From: Pseudomonas crudilactis
GTDB taxonomy: Bacteria > Pseudomonadota > Gammaproteobacteria > Pseudomonadales > Pseudomonadaceae
DNA: 64,000 nt
NCBI RefSeq assembly: GCF_013433315.1
Contig: NZ_WXVV01000008.1
Coordinates: 62,001-126,000 of the forward strand
Reading direction: 5' to 3'
The notes beneath the pieces were generated by a model. That model did not search any database, had not been told where the DNA came from, and saw nothing but the letters and a program-made list of their open reading frames with translations. Made by a program: the position numbers and the translations under genes. This document shows, piece after piece, positions 8,960-18,277 of the stretch (positions are counted from its first letter, which is position 1; every line of letters starts with the position of its first letter).

Positions 8960-9264
8960 TGACTGATTGCTTTGCGGTGATTTTTACGTCGACTCGCACC
9001 GAAGGTGACAACGGCTATGCCGAGGCGGCCGAGCGCATGGCCGTGTTGGTGAGTGAGCAGCCGGGGTTTCTGGGTGTCGAGTCGGTTCGTGGGGCGGATG
9101 GCGTGGGGATTACGGTGTCGTATTGGCAGAGCGAAGCGGCGATTCTGGCGTGGCGGCAGCATCCTGAGCATCGGGAGATTCAGGCGCGTGGTCGTTCGCA
9201 ATGGTATTCGGCGTTTCATACGCGGGTGTGTCGGGTGGAGCGGGAGTATCGGTTCGGCCAATAA
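8959..9264 (+). CDS. Antibiotic biosynthesis monooxygenase (ABM) domain protein
   Basis: A 101-residue single-domain protein. The pattern is AVIFTSTRTE at the start, then PGFLGVESVRGADGVGITVSYW, then AILAWRQHPEHREIQARGR. This is the dimeric alpha/beta-barrel ABM/DUF4188-like family, which includes quinol monooxygenases and haem-degrading enzymes. The specific activity is unknown. The start overlaps the stop of the amidotransferase gene, and GGGGAG lies upstream. The two-gene operon and divergent LysR suggest a shared small-molecule pathway. Confidence 0.8.
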   Translation: MTDCFAVIFTSTRTEGDNGYAEAAERMAVLVSEQPGFLGVESVRGADGVGITVSYWQSEAAILAWRQHPEHREIQARGRSQWYSAFHTRVCRVEREYRFGQ

Positions 9265-9286
9265 AAGGGCGGCGCATTGGCGGCCG

Positions 9287-9369
9287 CCTTCGCGAGCAGG
9301 CTCGCTCCCACAGTGGATTTGTGATCGACGCAGATCCAATGTGGGAGCGAGCTTGCTCGCGAAGAGGCC
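9287..9369. repeat. REPIN, GTGGGAGCGAGC type
   Basis: Inverted REP pair: CGCGAGCAGGCTCGCTCCCAC, a spacer of about 30 bases, and GTGGGAGCGAGCTTGCTCGC. It lies between convergent genes. Confidence 0.85.
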
Positions 9370-9388
9370 TGCACTGTCACAGAGCGTC

Positions 9389-9715
9389 TCAGCCGCGCAC
9401 CAGACTGCGCACCGCCACAATCTCCGGCACGTCAACCTTGCTCATATACACCCGCAACGGCTCGGTGATGTTGATCCGCTCATCGATATGCTGATCCAGC
9501 AACAACTGAATCAACTCGCGTTTAAGCGTCATGGTCTGCGCTGTCGCCGGCGCCCAGACAAATTCGTTCACAGGAATAATGCCGTCATCCGCCACGTCCA
9601 TGCCGAACGAATCTTCGCTAAATCGCACGATGTACTGACCGGTTTTACGGTTAAGGCCGACAAATCCTTTGAGATCGTCAGCAGCCTGGCAGATGAGTTG
9701 GGAGGTGATGCGCAT
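9389..9715 (-). CDS. DUF2025 family protein
   Basis: A 108-residue protein beginning MRITSQLICQAADDLKGFVG and containing RFSEDSFGMDVADD. To me this matches the Pseudomonas DUF2025 family (structure known, function not). The ATG at 9715 has a TGAGGT ribosome site; an in-frame extension upstream reads as unrelated Arg-rich sequence and is rejected. It is soluble and monocistronic, divergent from glpQ. Confidence 0.72.
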   Translation of the reverse strand: MRITSQLICQAADDLKGFVGLNRKTGQYIVRFSEDSFGMDVADDGIIPVNEFVWAPATAQTMTLKRELIQLLLDQHIDERINITEPLRVYMSKVDVPEIVAVRSLVRG

Positions 9716-9936
9716 GGTAAACCTCACGAAAGGTGATCGATGGTTTACACGCAGGGCAACTGCACGGCGAGCCCTCTGCCGGGACGTCTGCCGAGGGCAA
9801 GCGTACTGCAAACGGCGCCACAAAAGTGCAGGAAAAATCGCTTTTAATACGTTTATGTCGGTCTGGCGATAGCACGCAATCGATTCAGTTGTTAAAAGAT
9901 ACGTCTTTGAAAATGCCCTGCGAAAGGAACTCGAAC

Positions 9937-11064
9937 ATGCCCGCCACTTTCACCAAAAGCGCTCTGGTCCTGAGCCTGCTGCTCGGCCTCGGTCAGGCGC
10001 ACGCCGCCAGCCAGACGGATCCTGCCGCCGTCGCCGCGGCCCACGGCATCCCGCACCCGGCGGTAATCGCTCACCGTGGTGCGTCCTTCGATGCACCGGA
10101 ATCCACCGCAGCGTCCTACAAACTGGCGCGTGATCTGGGCGCCGATTACCTGGAAATGGACCTGCAGCGCAGCAAGGACGGCGTGCTGTTCGCCCTGCAC
10201 GACGACAACCTGCAACGCACCACTGACGTTGCCAGCAAGTTTCCGGAGCGCAAAGACGCCTCGGCCACCGCGTTCACCATGGCCGAACTGAAAACCCTCG
10301 ATGCCGGCAGCTGGTTCAACGCCAAGTACCCGGATCGCGCCCGCCCGTCCTACGCCGGACTGAAAATTCTGACCCTCGATGAAATCATCGACATCGCCCA
10401 GGCCAACCCGCAACACAAACCGGGCCTGTACATCGAGACCAAAGAGCCGCAGCTGTTTCCCGGGATCGAAAAAGACCTCAAGGAAAAACTGCAGGATCGT
10501 GGCTGGCTGAGCCCGGCCGGTTCGAAACTGGCGAAAAGTGCGCTGGGTGTCGGTCAGGGCAAAGGCAAAGTGATCCTGCAAACCTTCGAGAAAAACAGCC
10601 TCGAACTGCTGGAAAAAGAAATGCCGCAGGTGCCGAAGATCCTCCTGCTGTGGGTGGGTGAAGGCAGCATCGAGCCGAAATCGAAAGTAACGTTTGCCGA
10701 ATCCGGCGAGAAGGACAAAAACGTTTTCTACGGTAAACAAGAGCCGAAGTCCGAAGCCGAATTCAAGCAATGGGTGGATTACGCCAAGGCTCAAGGTGCA
10801 ATCGGCACCGGCCCTTCGGCGAAGCTGACCAAGGGCGGCGATCAGAGCTATTCGGATCTGGTGCAACCGTGGATGAATAAATACACCCACGATCAAGGCC
10901 TGCTGGTGCATGTCTACACCGTTGATGAGCCGGTGGACTTCGAGAAAGTCATGGCCGCTGGTGTCGACGGCATCTTCACCAACCGCGCCAGCGAACTGTT
11001 GAAGTTCTACAAACGCCCGGCGGCTGGCAGTGTTGATCAGGTGTTGAAGAACAACGGCTTCTGA
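9937..11064 (+). CDS. glpQ: Periplasmic glycerophosphodiester phosphodiesterase
   Basis: A 375-residue enzyme that hydrolyses glycerophosphodiesters to glycerol-3-phosphate and an alcohol. A signal peptide covers residues 1-23 (cleavage after AHA). The GDPD catalytic elements are visible: HRG at 46-48, E73 and D75, and the HDD motif at 88-90. The length is that of GlpQ rather than the shorter cytoplasmic UgpQ. The start at 9937 has a GAAAGGAA ribosome site; upstream in-frame codons would mask the signal peptide. A strong terminator follows at 11089-11145. Confidence 0.9.
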   Translation: MPATFTKSALVLSLLLGLGQAHAASQTDPAAVAAAHGIPHPAVIAHRGASFDAPESTAASYKLARDLGADYLEMDLQRSKDGVLFALHDDNLQRTTDVASKFPERKDASATAFTMAELKTLDAGSWFNAKYPDRARPSYAGLKILTLDEIIDIAQANPQHKPGLYIETKEPQLFPGIEKDLKEKLQDRGWLSPAGSKLAKSALGVGQGKGKVILQTFEKNSLELLEKEMPQVPKILLLWVGEGSIEPKSKVTFAESGEKDKNVFYGKQEPKSEAEFKQWVDYAKAQGAIGTGPSAKLTKGGDQSYSDLVQPWMNKYTHDQGLLVHVYTVDEPVDFEKVMAAGVDGIFTNRASELLKFYKRPAAGSVDQVLKNNGF

Positions 11065-11088
11065 TCTGAAATCGAGGCGCCTTCATTG

Positions 11089-11145
11089 CGGGCAAGCCAC
11101 ACTTCCACAGGTTCTGTGCGGGTGTGTGGCTTGCCCGTTTTGTTT
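11089..11145 (+). terminator. Rho-independent terminator of glpQ
   Basis: A 14-bp stem (CGGGCAAGCCACAC pairing with GTGTGGCTTGCCCG) is followed by TTTTGTTT. Confidence 0.85.
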
Positions 11146-11226
11146 GGGTGCGGAGTTTTAAGGGTGAGTTAAGTTGCGCTGGTTAACCTGAGGCCACTTA
11201 AACGAATCACCCCAAGGAACGAACCG

Positions 11227-11532
11227 ATGAAAACTTTGACTGCCCTGTTTACTGCTGCCGCCCTGACTCTTACCGCTGGCCTGGCTCAGGCTGATGTTCG
11301 CGTTGACCAGATTCCTGAACTGGTCAAGTCGGGCAAGATCAAGTCGCTGGAGTCGATGAACGCCGAAGCGCTGAAACTGCATCCGGGTGCGACTATTACT
11401 GACACCGACCTGGATAACCACTTCAATGGTTATGAGTATGAAGTTGAGCTGAAGACGGCTGATGGTAAAGAGTTCGACGTGGACTTTGATGCGACCACTG
11501 GCAAGGTGTTGAGCAACAAGCAAGACACTTGA
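11227..11532 (+). CDS. Secreted PepSY domain protein
   Basis: A 101-residue protein with a signal peptide (1-22, ending in AQA). One PepSY domain follows, ending in the usual EVELKTADGKEFDVDFDATTGKVL strand pattern (only the key DGK...D...TGK positions matter). PepSY proteins are thought to modulate proteases or act in envelope sensing. The ribosome site is AAGGAA. The gene stands alone and has its own terminator. Confidence 0.87.
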   Translation: MKTLTALFTAAALTLTAGLAQADVRVDQIPELVKSGKIKSLESMNAEALKLHPGATITDTDLDNHFNGYEYEVELKTADGKEFDVDFDATTGKVLSNKQDT

Positions 11533-11546
11533 TTGAACGCACCACC

Positions 11547-11583
11547 AAAAGCCGCACGATTGAAAGATCGTGCGGCTTTTTTG
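11547..11583 (+). terminator. Rho-independent terminator after the PepSY gene
   Basis: AAAAGCCGCACGAT, a TGAAAG loop region and ATCGTGCGGCTTTTTT form a strong stem with a T-run. Confidence 0.85.
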
Positions 11584-11628
11584 TGTCTGGTGTTTGGCGT
11601 GGTTGATGTGTTGTCAGTGAGATTTTCT

Positions 11629-11790
11629 CCCCCTCACCCCAGCCCTCTCCCCCAAGGGGGCGAGGGGAAAGGGAGCAGACCGCGGGCTATTCAAGGCCTG
11701 AGTTCGACTCGATATTTCAGGTCGGCGCACCTCAAATAGTCACCGCGGTCAGTCCCCTCTCCCTCTGGGAGAGGGCTAGGGTGAGGGGAA
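11629..11790. repeat. MITE-like repeat with CCCTCACCC...GGGTGAGGG ends (short subtype)
   Basis: Terminal inverted repeats CCCTCACCCCAGCCCTCTCC and GGAGAGGGCTAGGGTGAGGG flank about 120 bases that contain GAGTTCGACTCGATATTTCAG. Near-identical elements occur at 49252-49413 and, as a longer subtype, at 20482-20658 and 56299-56475. It has no coding capacity. Confidence 0.8.
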
Positions 11791-11796
11791 AAGGCA

Positions 11797-12243
11797 TCAC
11801 GCCGAGGTGCTGACCAGCGAACCCGAGGTGCTCGAGTCGGAATCCTGTAACGCCTGCAACAGCGAGGCAGTGGCGGTGGACAGGGAGGCCGAGGTGGCAG
11901 TGATCTGCGCTTGTGCGGCAGCCACTTCGGCGACCTTCGCATCCGAACTTTCCTGCTTCGCCTGCGCCGCTTGCAACGCCTGTTGCTGTTCCTGCAATTG
12001 CTTCTGCAACTCGGCAATCTGCTTGCGCAGTTCTTTCACCGAATCCGACTCCTCGCTGCTGCTGGAACCGCTGTCACCCGCCGGAGCGGCACCACCACCG
12101 GCGGCGACTTTACCGGTATCGGCCGTCGCACCCGTGCTGGCGGTTGCTGAGGTAGACGTGTCGTCACCAACGTCACTGATCGACGTTTTGCTGGTGGGTG
12201 TGGTGACGGTCTGATTGATCGAAACAGAAGTGATGCTGACCAT
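11797..12243 (-). CDS. Low-complexity coiled-coil protein, FlxA-like
   Basis: A 148-residue protein. The first 65 residues are rich in Ser, Thr, Ala and Gly. A coiled coil with repeated VKELRKQIAELQKQLQEQQ-type heptads follows, then an Ala/Ser/Thr tail. The heptad block resembles the FlxA-like family (small proteins often linked to flagellar regulons), but the match is weak. There is no signal peptide or membrane helix. A GGAG ribosome site precedes the ATG. It lies next to a chemoreceptor gene on the same strand (gap about 110 bases). Confidence 0.6.
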   Translation of the reverse strand: MVSITSVSINQTVTTPTSKTSISDVGDDTSTSATASTGATADTGKVAAGGGAAPAGDSGSSSSEESDSVKELRKQIAELQKQLQEQQQALQAAQAKQESSDAKVAEVAAAQAQITATSASLSTATASLLQALQDSDSSTSGSLVSTSA

Positions 12244-12353
12244 GGAAAGGCTCCAATGCCGGTTATAGATAACCGGTCATCGACCACGCCCGTATCGATT
12301 TGAGATCGACTGTGTACCGACTCGGTATCCGAACCGGTACACGTCCGATAGCG

Positions 12354-13976
12354 TCAGGCGCTCAAGCGAGCGGTGACTTCATTGAGTTGCCCGGACAGGC
12401 TATGCAGGTTCTGGCTGGCGCTTTCGGTGCGCTGCACGTTGTCGAGGTTGGTGCTGGCAATCGACGTAATCTCGGTGAGGTTGCGCGAGATGTCCTCGGC
12501 CACCGAGGTCTGCTCTTCGGCAGCAGTAGCGATCTGACGGTTCATGTCGCGGATCGCTTCCACGGCGTGGGTGATGCGCTCCAGCATCGCGCCGGCCTGA
12601 GTCACTTGCTCGACACTTTCTTCGCTGCGCGTCTGGCCGCTGTCGATGGCATGCGCCGCATCCACCGCACCGGTCTGCACGCTCTGAATGATCTGGTTGA
12701 TCTCGATGATCGACTCAGCCGTACGTTGCGCGAGGTTGCGCACTTCATCGGCGACCACGGCAAAACCACGCCCGGCTTCACCGGCGCGCGCCGCTTCGAT
12801 CGCAGCGTTGAGCGCCAGCAGGTTGGTCTGTTCGGCGATGCCGCGAATCACCTCCAGCACTTTGCCGATACGACCGCTGTCGGCTTCCAGACGACGGATC
12901 ACCGTGGCGGTGTTGGCGATTTCGCCGCGCATCTGGGTGATCGAGTGGATGGTGCTCTGCATGACCTTTTCACCCTGTTGGGCGGACTGGTCGGCATCGT
13001 CGGCCGCACGTGCGGCGTCTGCGGCGTGACGCGCCACTTCCTGCGCGGTGGCGGACATTTCGTTCATCGCCGTGGCCACCTGATCGGTGCGGTTGAACTG
13101 CTCGTTGGTGCCGCCGGCCATGGTCGTGGCGATGGCGTTCAACTCGCCGCTGGCGCTGTCCAGATCCGACGCACTGCGTTGCAAACGGGTGAAGGTGTCG
13201 GCGAGGAAATCGCGCAGGGTGTTGGCCGCAGCGGCGAGATTGCCCAGTTCATCCTGACGGTCGCTGACCACACGCTCGGCGAGTTTGCCGCGACTCAACT
13301 GAGTGACGTAATCGATCAGTTTGCGGATCGGCTCGACCAGGTTGCGGTTGACCAGCCACAGGCTGAGCAGGCCGATCAACAGACCCGACGCGAGCATCAC
13401 CAGCAGCCCCAGCCATACGGTGCGATCGGCCTCGGCACTGATCAGCGCCGACTGCGCGGTGCCTTGCTTGCGCAACTCGGCGACCAGTTCGCTCATCTGA
13501 TCACTGGCGGCACGGTCAACGCCTTTGACCGCCGCGTCACCTGCCGTCGGATCACCACCGGCAGCCACGTAGGCATCGCGGCCCTTCTGGTAGGCAGAAC
13601 CGAGCTGACGATGCTCATCGCGCAGGCGTTCGATACGGTTTTTCAGGCTCGGCTCGAGGCCTTTCTGGCCAGCCAGTTCGCCGAGAATATTCTGCACATC
13701 GCGCTGCCGGTCTTCGAACTGGCCCCAGTACTTGGCCAGATCCGCCGGTTGCTTGCCGCGCAGCAGGACGTTTTTCCATTCCTGCACCTGCACCTTGAAT
13801 TGCAGGTTGGCTTCATCGATCAGTTGTGAAGTGTGCAAGGGACCGGCGATCAACTGGCTGTAGCTTTGCACGCCGTTGGACAGAAAATGAAAACAGGCCA
13901 GCGCGATCAACAGCACCGCCAGCAGGCTGCCGCTCAGCAAGGCGAGAATTTGCGCTCTCAGGGATTTTTGCAGCAT
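12354..13976 (-). CDS. Transmembrane methyl-accepting chemotaxis protein
   Basis: A 540-residue chemoreceptor. TM1 spans about residues 8-30, a helical periplasmic sensor 31-186, TM2 187-209 and a HAMP domain from about 210. The signalling hairpin ([19 protein letters not shown]) is followed by the standard cytoplasmic bundle. The sensor looks like an all-helical four-helix-bundle type; the ligand is not readable. I prefer the ATG at 13976 because the ten residues before it would precede TM1 without purpose; 14006 is the alternative. The protein ends without a CheR pentapeptide. Confidence 0.9.
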   Translation of the reverse strand: MLQKSLRAQILALLSGSLLAVLLIALACFHFLSNGVQSYSQLIAGPLHTSQLIDEANLQFKVQVQEWKNVLLRGKQPADLAKYWGQFEDRQRDVQNILGELAGQKGLEPSLKNRIERLRDEHRQLGSAYQKGRDAYVAAGGDPTAGDAAVKGVDRAASDQMSELVAELRKQGTAQSALISAEADRTVWLGLLVMLASGLLIGLLSLWLVNRNLVEPIRKLIDYVTQLSRGKLAERVVSDRQDELGNLAAAANTLRDFLADTFTRLQRSASDLDSASGELNAIATTMAGGTNEQFNRTDQVATAMNEMSATAQEVARHAADAARAADDADQSAQQGEKVMQSTIHSITQMRGEIANTATVIRRLEADSGRIGKVLEVIRGIAEQTNLLALNAAIEAARAGEAGRGFAVVADEVRNLAQRTAESIIEINQIIQSVQTGAVDAAHAIDSGQTRSEESVEQVTQAGAMLERITHAVEAIRDMNRQIATAAEEQTSVAEDISRNLTEITSIASTNLDNVQRTESASQNLHSLSGQLNEVTARLSA

Positions 13977-14253
13977 CGAAAGATACTCAGAACAAGGATG
14001 AGGCACGCCCGGTAGGGCGTGAAATTGTGCCGGACATCCATGTCGGCGAGCCTTGGCTCATGGCCAAGCGCGCGCAACGTAACCCAAGCGTGATCGGCGT
14101 ACCAGAGCGCTTCTTGAAGAAATTCCGACCGTCGGTAAGTCGCTGATTTGACGTCACTTTGCTGTCACATAAACGTCATGTGACATTGCGATGATGCGGC
14201 TCAGTGAACCTGCCATTTGCGCGACCGACACACCCTCCTCGCAGCGAGCCTTC

Positions 14254-15276
14254 ATGAACCACAGCCTCGATATCAGCCATCGCGATCCCGATCTGTTTGG
14301 CCTGCTCTACGGCTATCGCTTCCTCCCCGGCGAACGCGGTCGCGAAGTTGACTCGGCGACGGCATTGCGCTGTTTGCAGGACGACAGCGACAGTGGCGAA
14401 TTTCTTTGGCTGCACCTCAATCTGGCGCATGCGGCGTGCGAGCGCTGGATGAAAAGTCATCTGCAATTGCCCGAAGAGTTTTTCGAGGCGCTGCACGAAG
14501 GCTCACGGTCGACGCGCATCGAGCATGTCGACTCGGCGTTGCTGGCGGTGGTCAACGACGTGGTGTTCAACCTCAGCAGCATGGTCTCCTCGGACGTGTC
14601 GACGCTGTGGGTCTGCGTGCGCAGCAAACTGATCGTCAGCGCGCGCCTGCAACCGCTGCACTCGGTGGATAAATTGCGCTCGTCAGTGAAGGCCGGCGAG
14701 CGCTTTCGTTCGCCCTCGGAACTGCTCGTGCATCTGCTCCGTGATCAGGGCGAGGTGCTGACGCAGATCGTGCGCAAGACCAGCATGAGCGTTGATCAGG
14801 TCGAGGACGAATTGCTTTCCTCACGGCTGTCGACCAACCGTGCCGAACTCGGTGCCAACCGGCGGGTGCTGGTGCGTCTGCAACGGCTGTTGGCGCTGGA
14901 ACCGGGTTCGTTGTTGCGTCTGCTCAACCGGCCGCCGCCGTGGTTGCAGAAGGAGGACGTCAAGGAGCTGCGCAAGTCCACCGAGGAGTTTGCGCTGATC
15001 ATCAACGACCTCACTGCGCTGGGTGAGCGGATCAAACTGCTCCAGGAAGAGATCGCCGCCAACCTCAACGAACAGAGCAACCGCACGCTGTTTACTCTGA
15101 CGGTGGTGACTGTGCTGGCGTTGCCGATCAACATCATTGCCGGTTTTTTCGGGATGAATGTGGGTGGCGTGCCGTTGTCGCAGGATCCGGAGGGGTTCTG
15201 GATATTGGTTGCGCTGGTGGCGACGTTTACCGTGATTGCCGGGCGTTGGGCGTTTCGTAAGCGCGGGGATTATTGA
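14254..15276 (+). CDS. CorA-family zinc/divalent cation transporter (ZntB-like)
   Basis: A 340-residue protein with a large N-terminal cytoplasmic domain, a long helix, and two C-terminal membrane helices. The signature GMN (FFGMNVGGVPL) falls at the end of the first helix, as in CorA/ZntB pentameric channels. The loop GVPL in place of the CorA YGMNFE/MPEL context fits ZntB better than CorA. The start at 14254 gives the normal length; an ATG at 14191 is unlikely. It probably moves Zn2+ or Mg2+ across the inner membrane. Confidence 0.87.
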   Translation: MNHSLDISHRDPDLFGLLYGYRFLPGERGREVDSATALRCLQDDSDSGEFLWLHLNLAHAACERWMKSHLQLPEEFFEALHEGSRSTRIEHVDSALLAVVNDVVFNLSSMVSSDVSTLWVCVRSKLIVSARLQPLHSVDKLRSSVKAGERFRSPSELLVHLLRDQGEVLTQIVRKTSMSVDQVEDELLSSRLSTNRAELGANRRVLVRLQRLLALEPGSLLRLLNRPPPWLQKEDVKELRKSTEEFALIINDLTALGERIKLLQEEIAANLNEQSNRTLFTLTVVTVLALPINIIAGFFGMNVGGVPLSQDPEGFWILVALVATFTVIAGRWAFRKRGDY

Positions 15277-15304
15277 CCACGAAATGCACTACCACCGCAG
15301 ATCC

Positions 15305-15409
15305 CCTGTGGGAGCGAGCTTGCTCGCGAAGACGGAGTGTCAGTCACCATCATTGTCGGATGACACACCGCTTTCGCGAGCAAGCTCGCTCCCACAGGGA
15401 TCTTCTTTA
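15305..15409. repeat. REPIN, GTGGGAGCGAGC type
   Basis: Inverted REP pair with inner inverted arms GGAGTGTCAGTCA and TGACACACCG. It lies between the CorA and Pit genes. Confidence 0.85.
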
Positions 15410-15524
15410 GTCTTCGGATCAGCGGTGGAGCTAAAACCGCAAACACTGACCTGACGCAGTCTCTCTGTAACATTCTGCAACGATCATGGGCGACACTCCT
15501 TCCCTCGCTCAGGATTGTCCGCTC

Positions 15525-17138
15525 ATGGCTACTCCCTCCCTGACCGCCAGCCCCGCGTCCGCCGCCAGCGGCAGGCCAGCCCTCGACAAGAAAACCAGCC
15601 CGTTTACCTACGTGATCTTTTTCGCCGTGCTGGCGATGGGGATGTTGTTCACCGCCTACAGCCTGATGCACGACATGCACGAACTCGGCACGGTAGTGAC
15701 TACGTGGACGCCGTTCCTGTTGCTCGGTGTGGCGCTGCTGATTGCCCTGGGCTTTGAGTTCGTCAACGGCTTCCACGACACCGCCAACGCCGTCGCGACA
15801 GTGATCTACACCCACTCGCTGCCGCCGAATGTCGCGGTGGTCTGGTCGGGCTTCTTCAACTTTCTCGGGGTGCTGCTATCGAGTGGCGCGGTGGCGTTTG
15901 GCATCATTGCCCTGCTGCCCGTGGAGCTGATTCTGCAGGTCGGTTCGTCCGCCGGTTTCGCGATGATTTTCGCCCTGCTGATCGCGGCGATCCTGTGGAA
16001 CCTCGGCACCTGGTGGCTGGGTTTGCCGGCCTCGTCATCGCACACCTTGATCGGTTCGATCATCGGCGTCGGCGTGGCCAATGCCTTGATGCATGGCCGT
16101 GACGGCACCAGCGGTGTCGACTGGGCGCAGGCGACCAAGATTGGTTACGCCTTGCTGCTGTCGCCGCTGGTGGGTTTCGGCTGCGCGGCGCTGTTGCTGC
16201 TGGCGCTGCGCGCATTCGTGAAGAATCGTTCGCTGTACAAGGCCCCGGAAGGCAACACCCCGCCGCCGTGGTGGATTCGTGGCTTGCTGATTCTGACTTG
16301 TACCGGCGTGTCCTTCGCCCACGGCTCCAACGATGGCCAGAAAGGCATGGGCCTGATCATGCTGATTCTGGTCGGCACACTGCCGATGGCCTACGCCTTG
16401 AACCGCACCATGCCGGAAGAACAATCGCTGCAGTTCGCCGCTGTGGCGCAAGTCACCCAGCAAGCGCTGGTGAAAAGTGCACCGCTGCCGGCGCCGGCCG
16501 ATCCGCGTCCCGTCCTCTCCGACTACGTGCGCAGCAAGGAAGCCACGCCGCAACTGATCCCCGCCCTCGCCGCCCTCACCGGGCACATTGGTGAAGAAGT
16601 CAAAGGCTACGGTTCGCTGGCGAAAGTCCCGGCTGAAGCCATGGGCAACGTGCGGAATGACATGTACCTGGCCAGCGAAAGCATTCGCCTGATGGACAAG
16701 AACAAGGTCGGCAATTTCGACGCCGACACCAGCAGCAAACTGCAACTGTTCAAGCAGCAGATCGACAACGCCACGCGGTTTATTCCGCTGTGGGTGAAGA
16801 TCGCCGTGGCCATCGCGCTGGGGCTGGGCACCATGGTTGGCTGGAAGCGGATTGTGGTGACGGTTGGCGAGAAGATCGGCAAGACCCACCTGACCTATGC
16901 GCAAGGTGCTTCGGCGGAAACCGTGGCGATGCTGACCATTGGTGCGGCGGACATGTTTGGTTTGCCGGTGTCGACGACGCATGTGTTGTCCTCGGGCGTG
17001 GCCGGGACCATGGTCGCCAACGGTGGCGGGTTGCAGATGAGGACCATCCGCAATCTGTTGATGGCGTGGGTGCTGACGCTGCCGGCCGCGATTCTGCTGT
17101 CGGGCAGCCTGTATTGGCTGTTCACCCAGATCTTCTAA
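15525..17138 (+). CDS. pitA: Pit-family low-affinity inorganic phosphate transporter
   Basis: A 537-residue membrane protein with the two inverted PiT signatures: EFVNGFHDTANAVAT in the N-terminal half and SFAHGSNDGQKGMGL in the second half. A long hydrophilic loop of about 140 residues sits in the middle. The C-terminal MFGLPVSTTHVLSSGVAG repeats the family's TTHV pattern. It would import phosphate, as metal-phosphate, using the proton gradient. The start at 15525 is chosen over 15486 by comparison with family length. It is monocistronic. Confidence 0.92.
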   Translation: MATPSLTASPASAASGRPALDKKTSPFTYVIFFAVLAMGMLFTAYSLMHDMHELGTVVTTWTPFLLLGVALLIALGFEFVNGFHDTANAVATVIYTHSLPPNVAVVWSGFFNFLGVLLSSGAVAFGIIALLPVELILQVGSSAGFAMIFALLIAAILWNLGTWWLGLPASSSHTLIGSIIGVGVANALMHGRDGTSGVDWAQATKIGYALLLSPLVGFGCAALLLLALRAFVKNRSLYKAPEGNTPPPWWIRGLLILTCTGVSFAHGSNDGQKGMGLIMLILVGTLPMAYALNRTMPEEQSLQFAAVAQVTQQALVKSAPLPAPADPRPVLSDYVRSKEATPQLIPALAALTGHIGEEVKGYGSLAKVPAEAMGNVRNDMYLASESIRLMDKNKVGNFDADTSSKLQLFKQQIDNATRFIPLWVKIAVAIALGLGTMVGWKRIVVTVGEKIGKTHLTYAQGASAETVAMLTIGAADMFGLPVSTTHVLSSGVAGTMVANGGGLQMRTIRNLLMAWVLTLPAAILLSGSLYWLFTQIF

Positions 17139-17153
17139 CCGCACAACTATCCT

Positions 17154-17243
17154 TGTGGGAGCGAGCTTGCTCGCGAAAGCGGTGGATCAGTCAACTCTGA
17201 ATTGACTGACACGCAGTCTTCGCGAGCAAGCTCGCTCCCACAT
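17154..17243. repeat. REPIN, GTGGGAGCGAGC type
   Basis: Inverted REP pair (GTGGGAGCGAGCTTGCTCGC ... GCGAGCAAGCTCGCTCCCAC) between the convergent Pit and LysR genes. Confidence 0.87.
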
Positions 17244-17260
17244 TGGTTTTGTATTCAGGT

Positions 17261-18157
17261 TCAGAGCGCGGAGCGAATCAGATCGCCGAGCCAATCCATA
17301 AACACCCGCACCCGTAACGGCAAATGCCGCTGTCGCGCATACAGCAATGAAATGCCCATCGCCGGCGCCGTGAATTGCGGCAACACCGTCACCAGTTCGC
17401 CGTTAGCCAGATGCGGTTGCATGCCGGTACGCGGCACCTGAGTAAGACCGAAGCCGCCGAGGCACGCCGACTCGTAAGCGTCAGTGCTGTTGACAGTAAT
17501 GCTGCCTGCCATCGGCAAGCGCTTAACCTGCCCGCCCTCCTCGTACACAAACCCTTCCGAACGCGAACCCAGCACGCCGACATAATGCACCAGTCGATGC
17601 TGCGCGAGATCTTCCAGCGACTGCGGCACACCGTAGCGTTCGAGGTAGGCGGGGCTGGCGCAATTGACCATGGGGAAGTCACCGAGGTGCCGCGCGACCA
17701 CTGATTGATCCGGTTGCGCGCCAATCCTCACCACGCAATCGAAGCCTTCGCTGAGCAGGTCGACGCGGCGATCGGTGCTGCTGATTTCCAGTTCCAGATT
17801 CGGGTGCCGATCCATGAACTGCGGCAGGTGCGGCATGACCAGGCGCCGCGCGAGAATGTTCGGCAGGTCGACACGAATGCGCCCGGTCAGCGACGCCTCG
17901 TCCTGGCGGAACAACCCTTCGATTTCGTCCATGTGCGAGAGCAGATCCTTGCTGCGTTCGTACAGCACCAGGCCGTCCTGAGTTGCCTGCACCTTGCGCG
18001 TGGTGCGTTGCAGCAGGCGCGTGCCGAGCAGCGCTTCGAGCGCTTGCACATGCTCGGAAACGGTCGATCGCGGGAGACCGAGATTTTCCCCGGCGAGGGT
18101 AAAACTCGACAGTTCGCTGACACGGACGAAGGTGCGCAGCAGTTCCAGTTTGTTCAT
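17261..18157 (-). CDS. LysR family regulator, CrgA/DhcR-like group
   Basis: A 298-residue LysR protein. The N-terminal helix-turn-helix is FTLAGENLGLPRSTVSEHVQ followed by LLQRTTRKVQAT, and the effector domain ends with the FMDWLGDLI-type tail common in this subgroup. It is divergent from an SDR oxidoreductase gene 120 bases away and most likely controls it. The inducer is unknown. Confidence 0.9.
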   Translation of the reverse strand: MNKLELLRTFVRVSELSSFTLAGENLGLPRSTVSEHVQALEALLGTRLLQRTTRKVQATQDGLVLYERSKDLLSHMDEIEGLFRQDEASLTGRIRVDLPNILARRLVMPHLPQFMDRHPNLELEISSTDRRVDLLSEGFDCVVRIGAQPDQSVVARHLGDFPMVNCASPAYLERYGVPQSLEDLAQHRLVHYVGVLGSRSEGFVYEEGGQVKRLPMAGSITVNSTDAYESACLGGFGLTQVPRTGMQPHLANGELVTVLPQFTAPAMGISLLYARQRHLPLRVRVFMDWLGDLIRSAL

Positions 18158-18277
18158 TAGGCACCTGTCGATTGTTCGGCTGAGCCGATCAGTGATTCCG
18201 GATTCACTCTGTTTATCACCTCAGGGCGGACAAATAAACTGAGTTCATCACCACTCACCGCAATCGAGGAAGCCTCC

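Noticed and set aside
12300..13829. 509-codon open frame opposite the membrane chemoreceptor
   Set aside because: Chemoreceptor identity on the minus strand is certain; the opposite frame is an artefact of codon bias.
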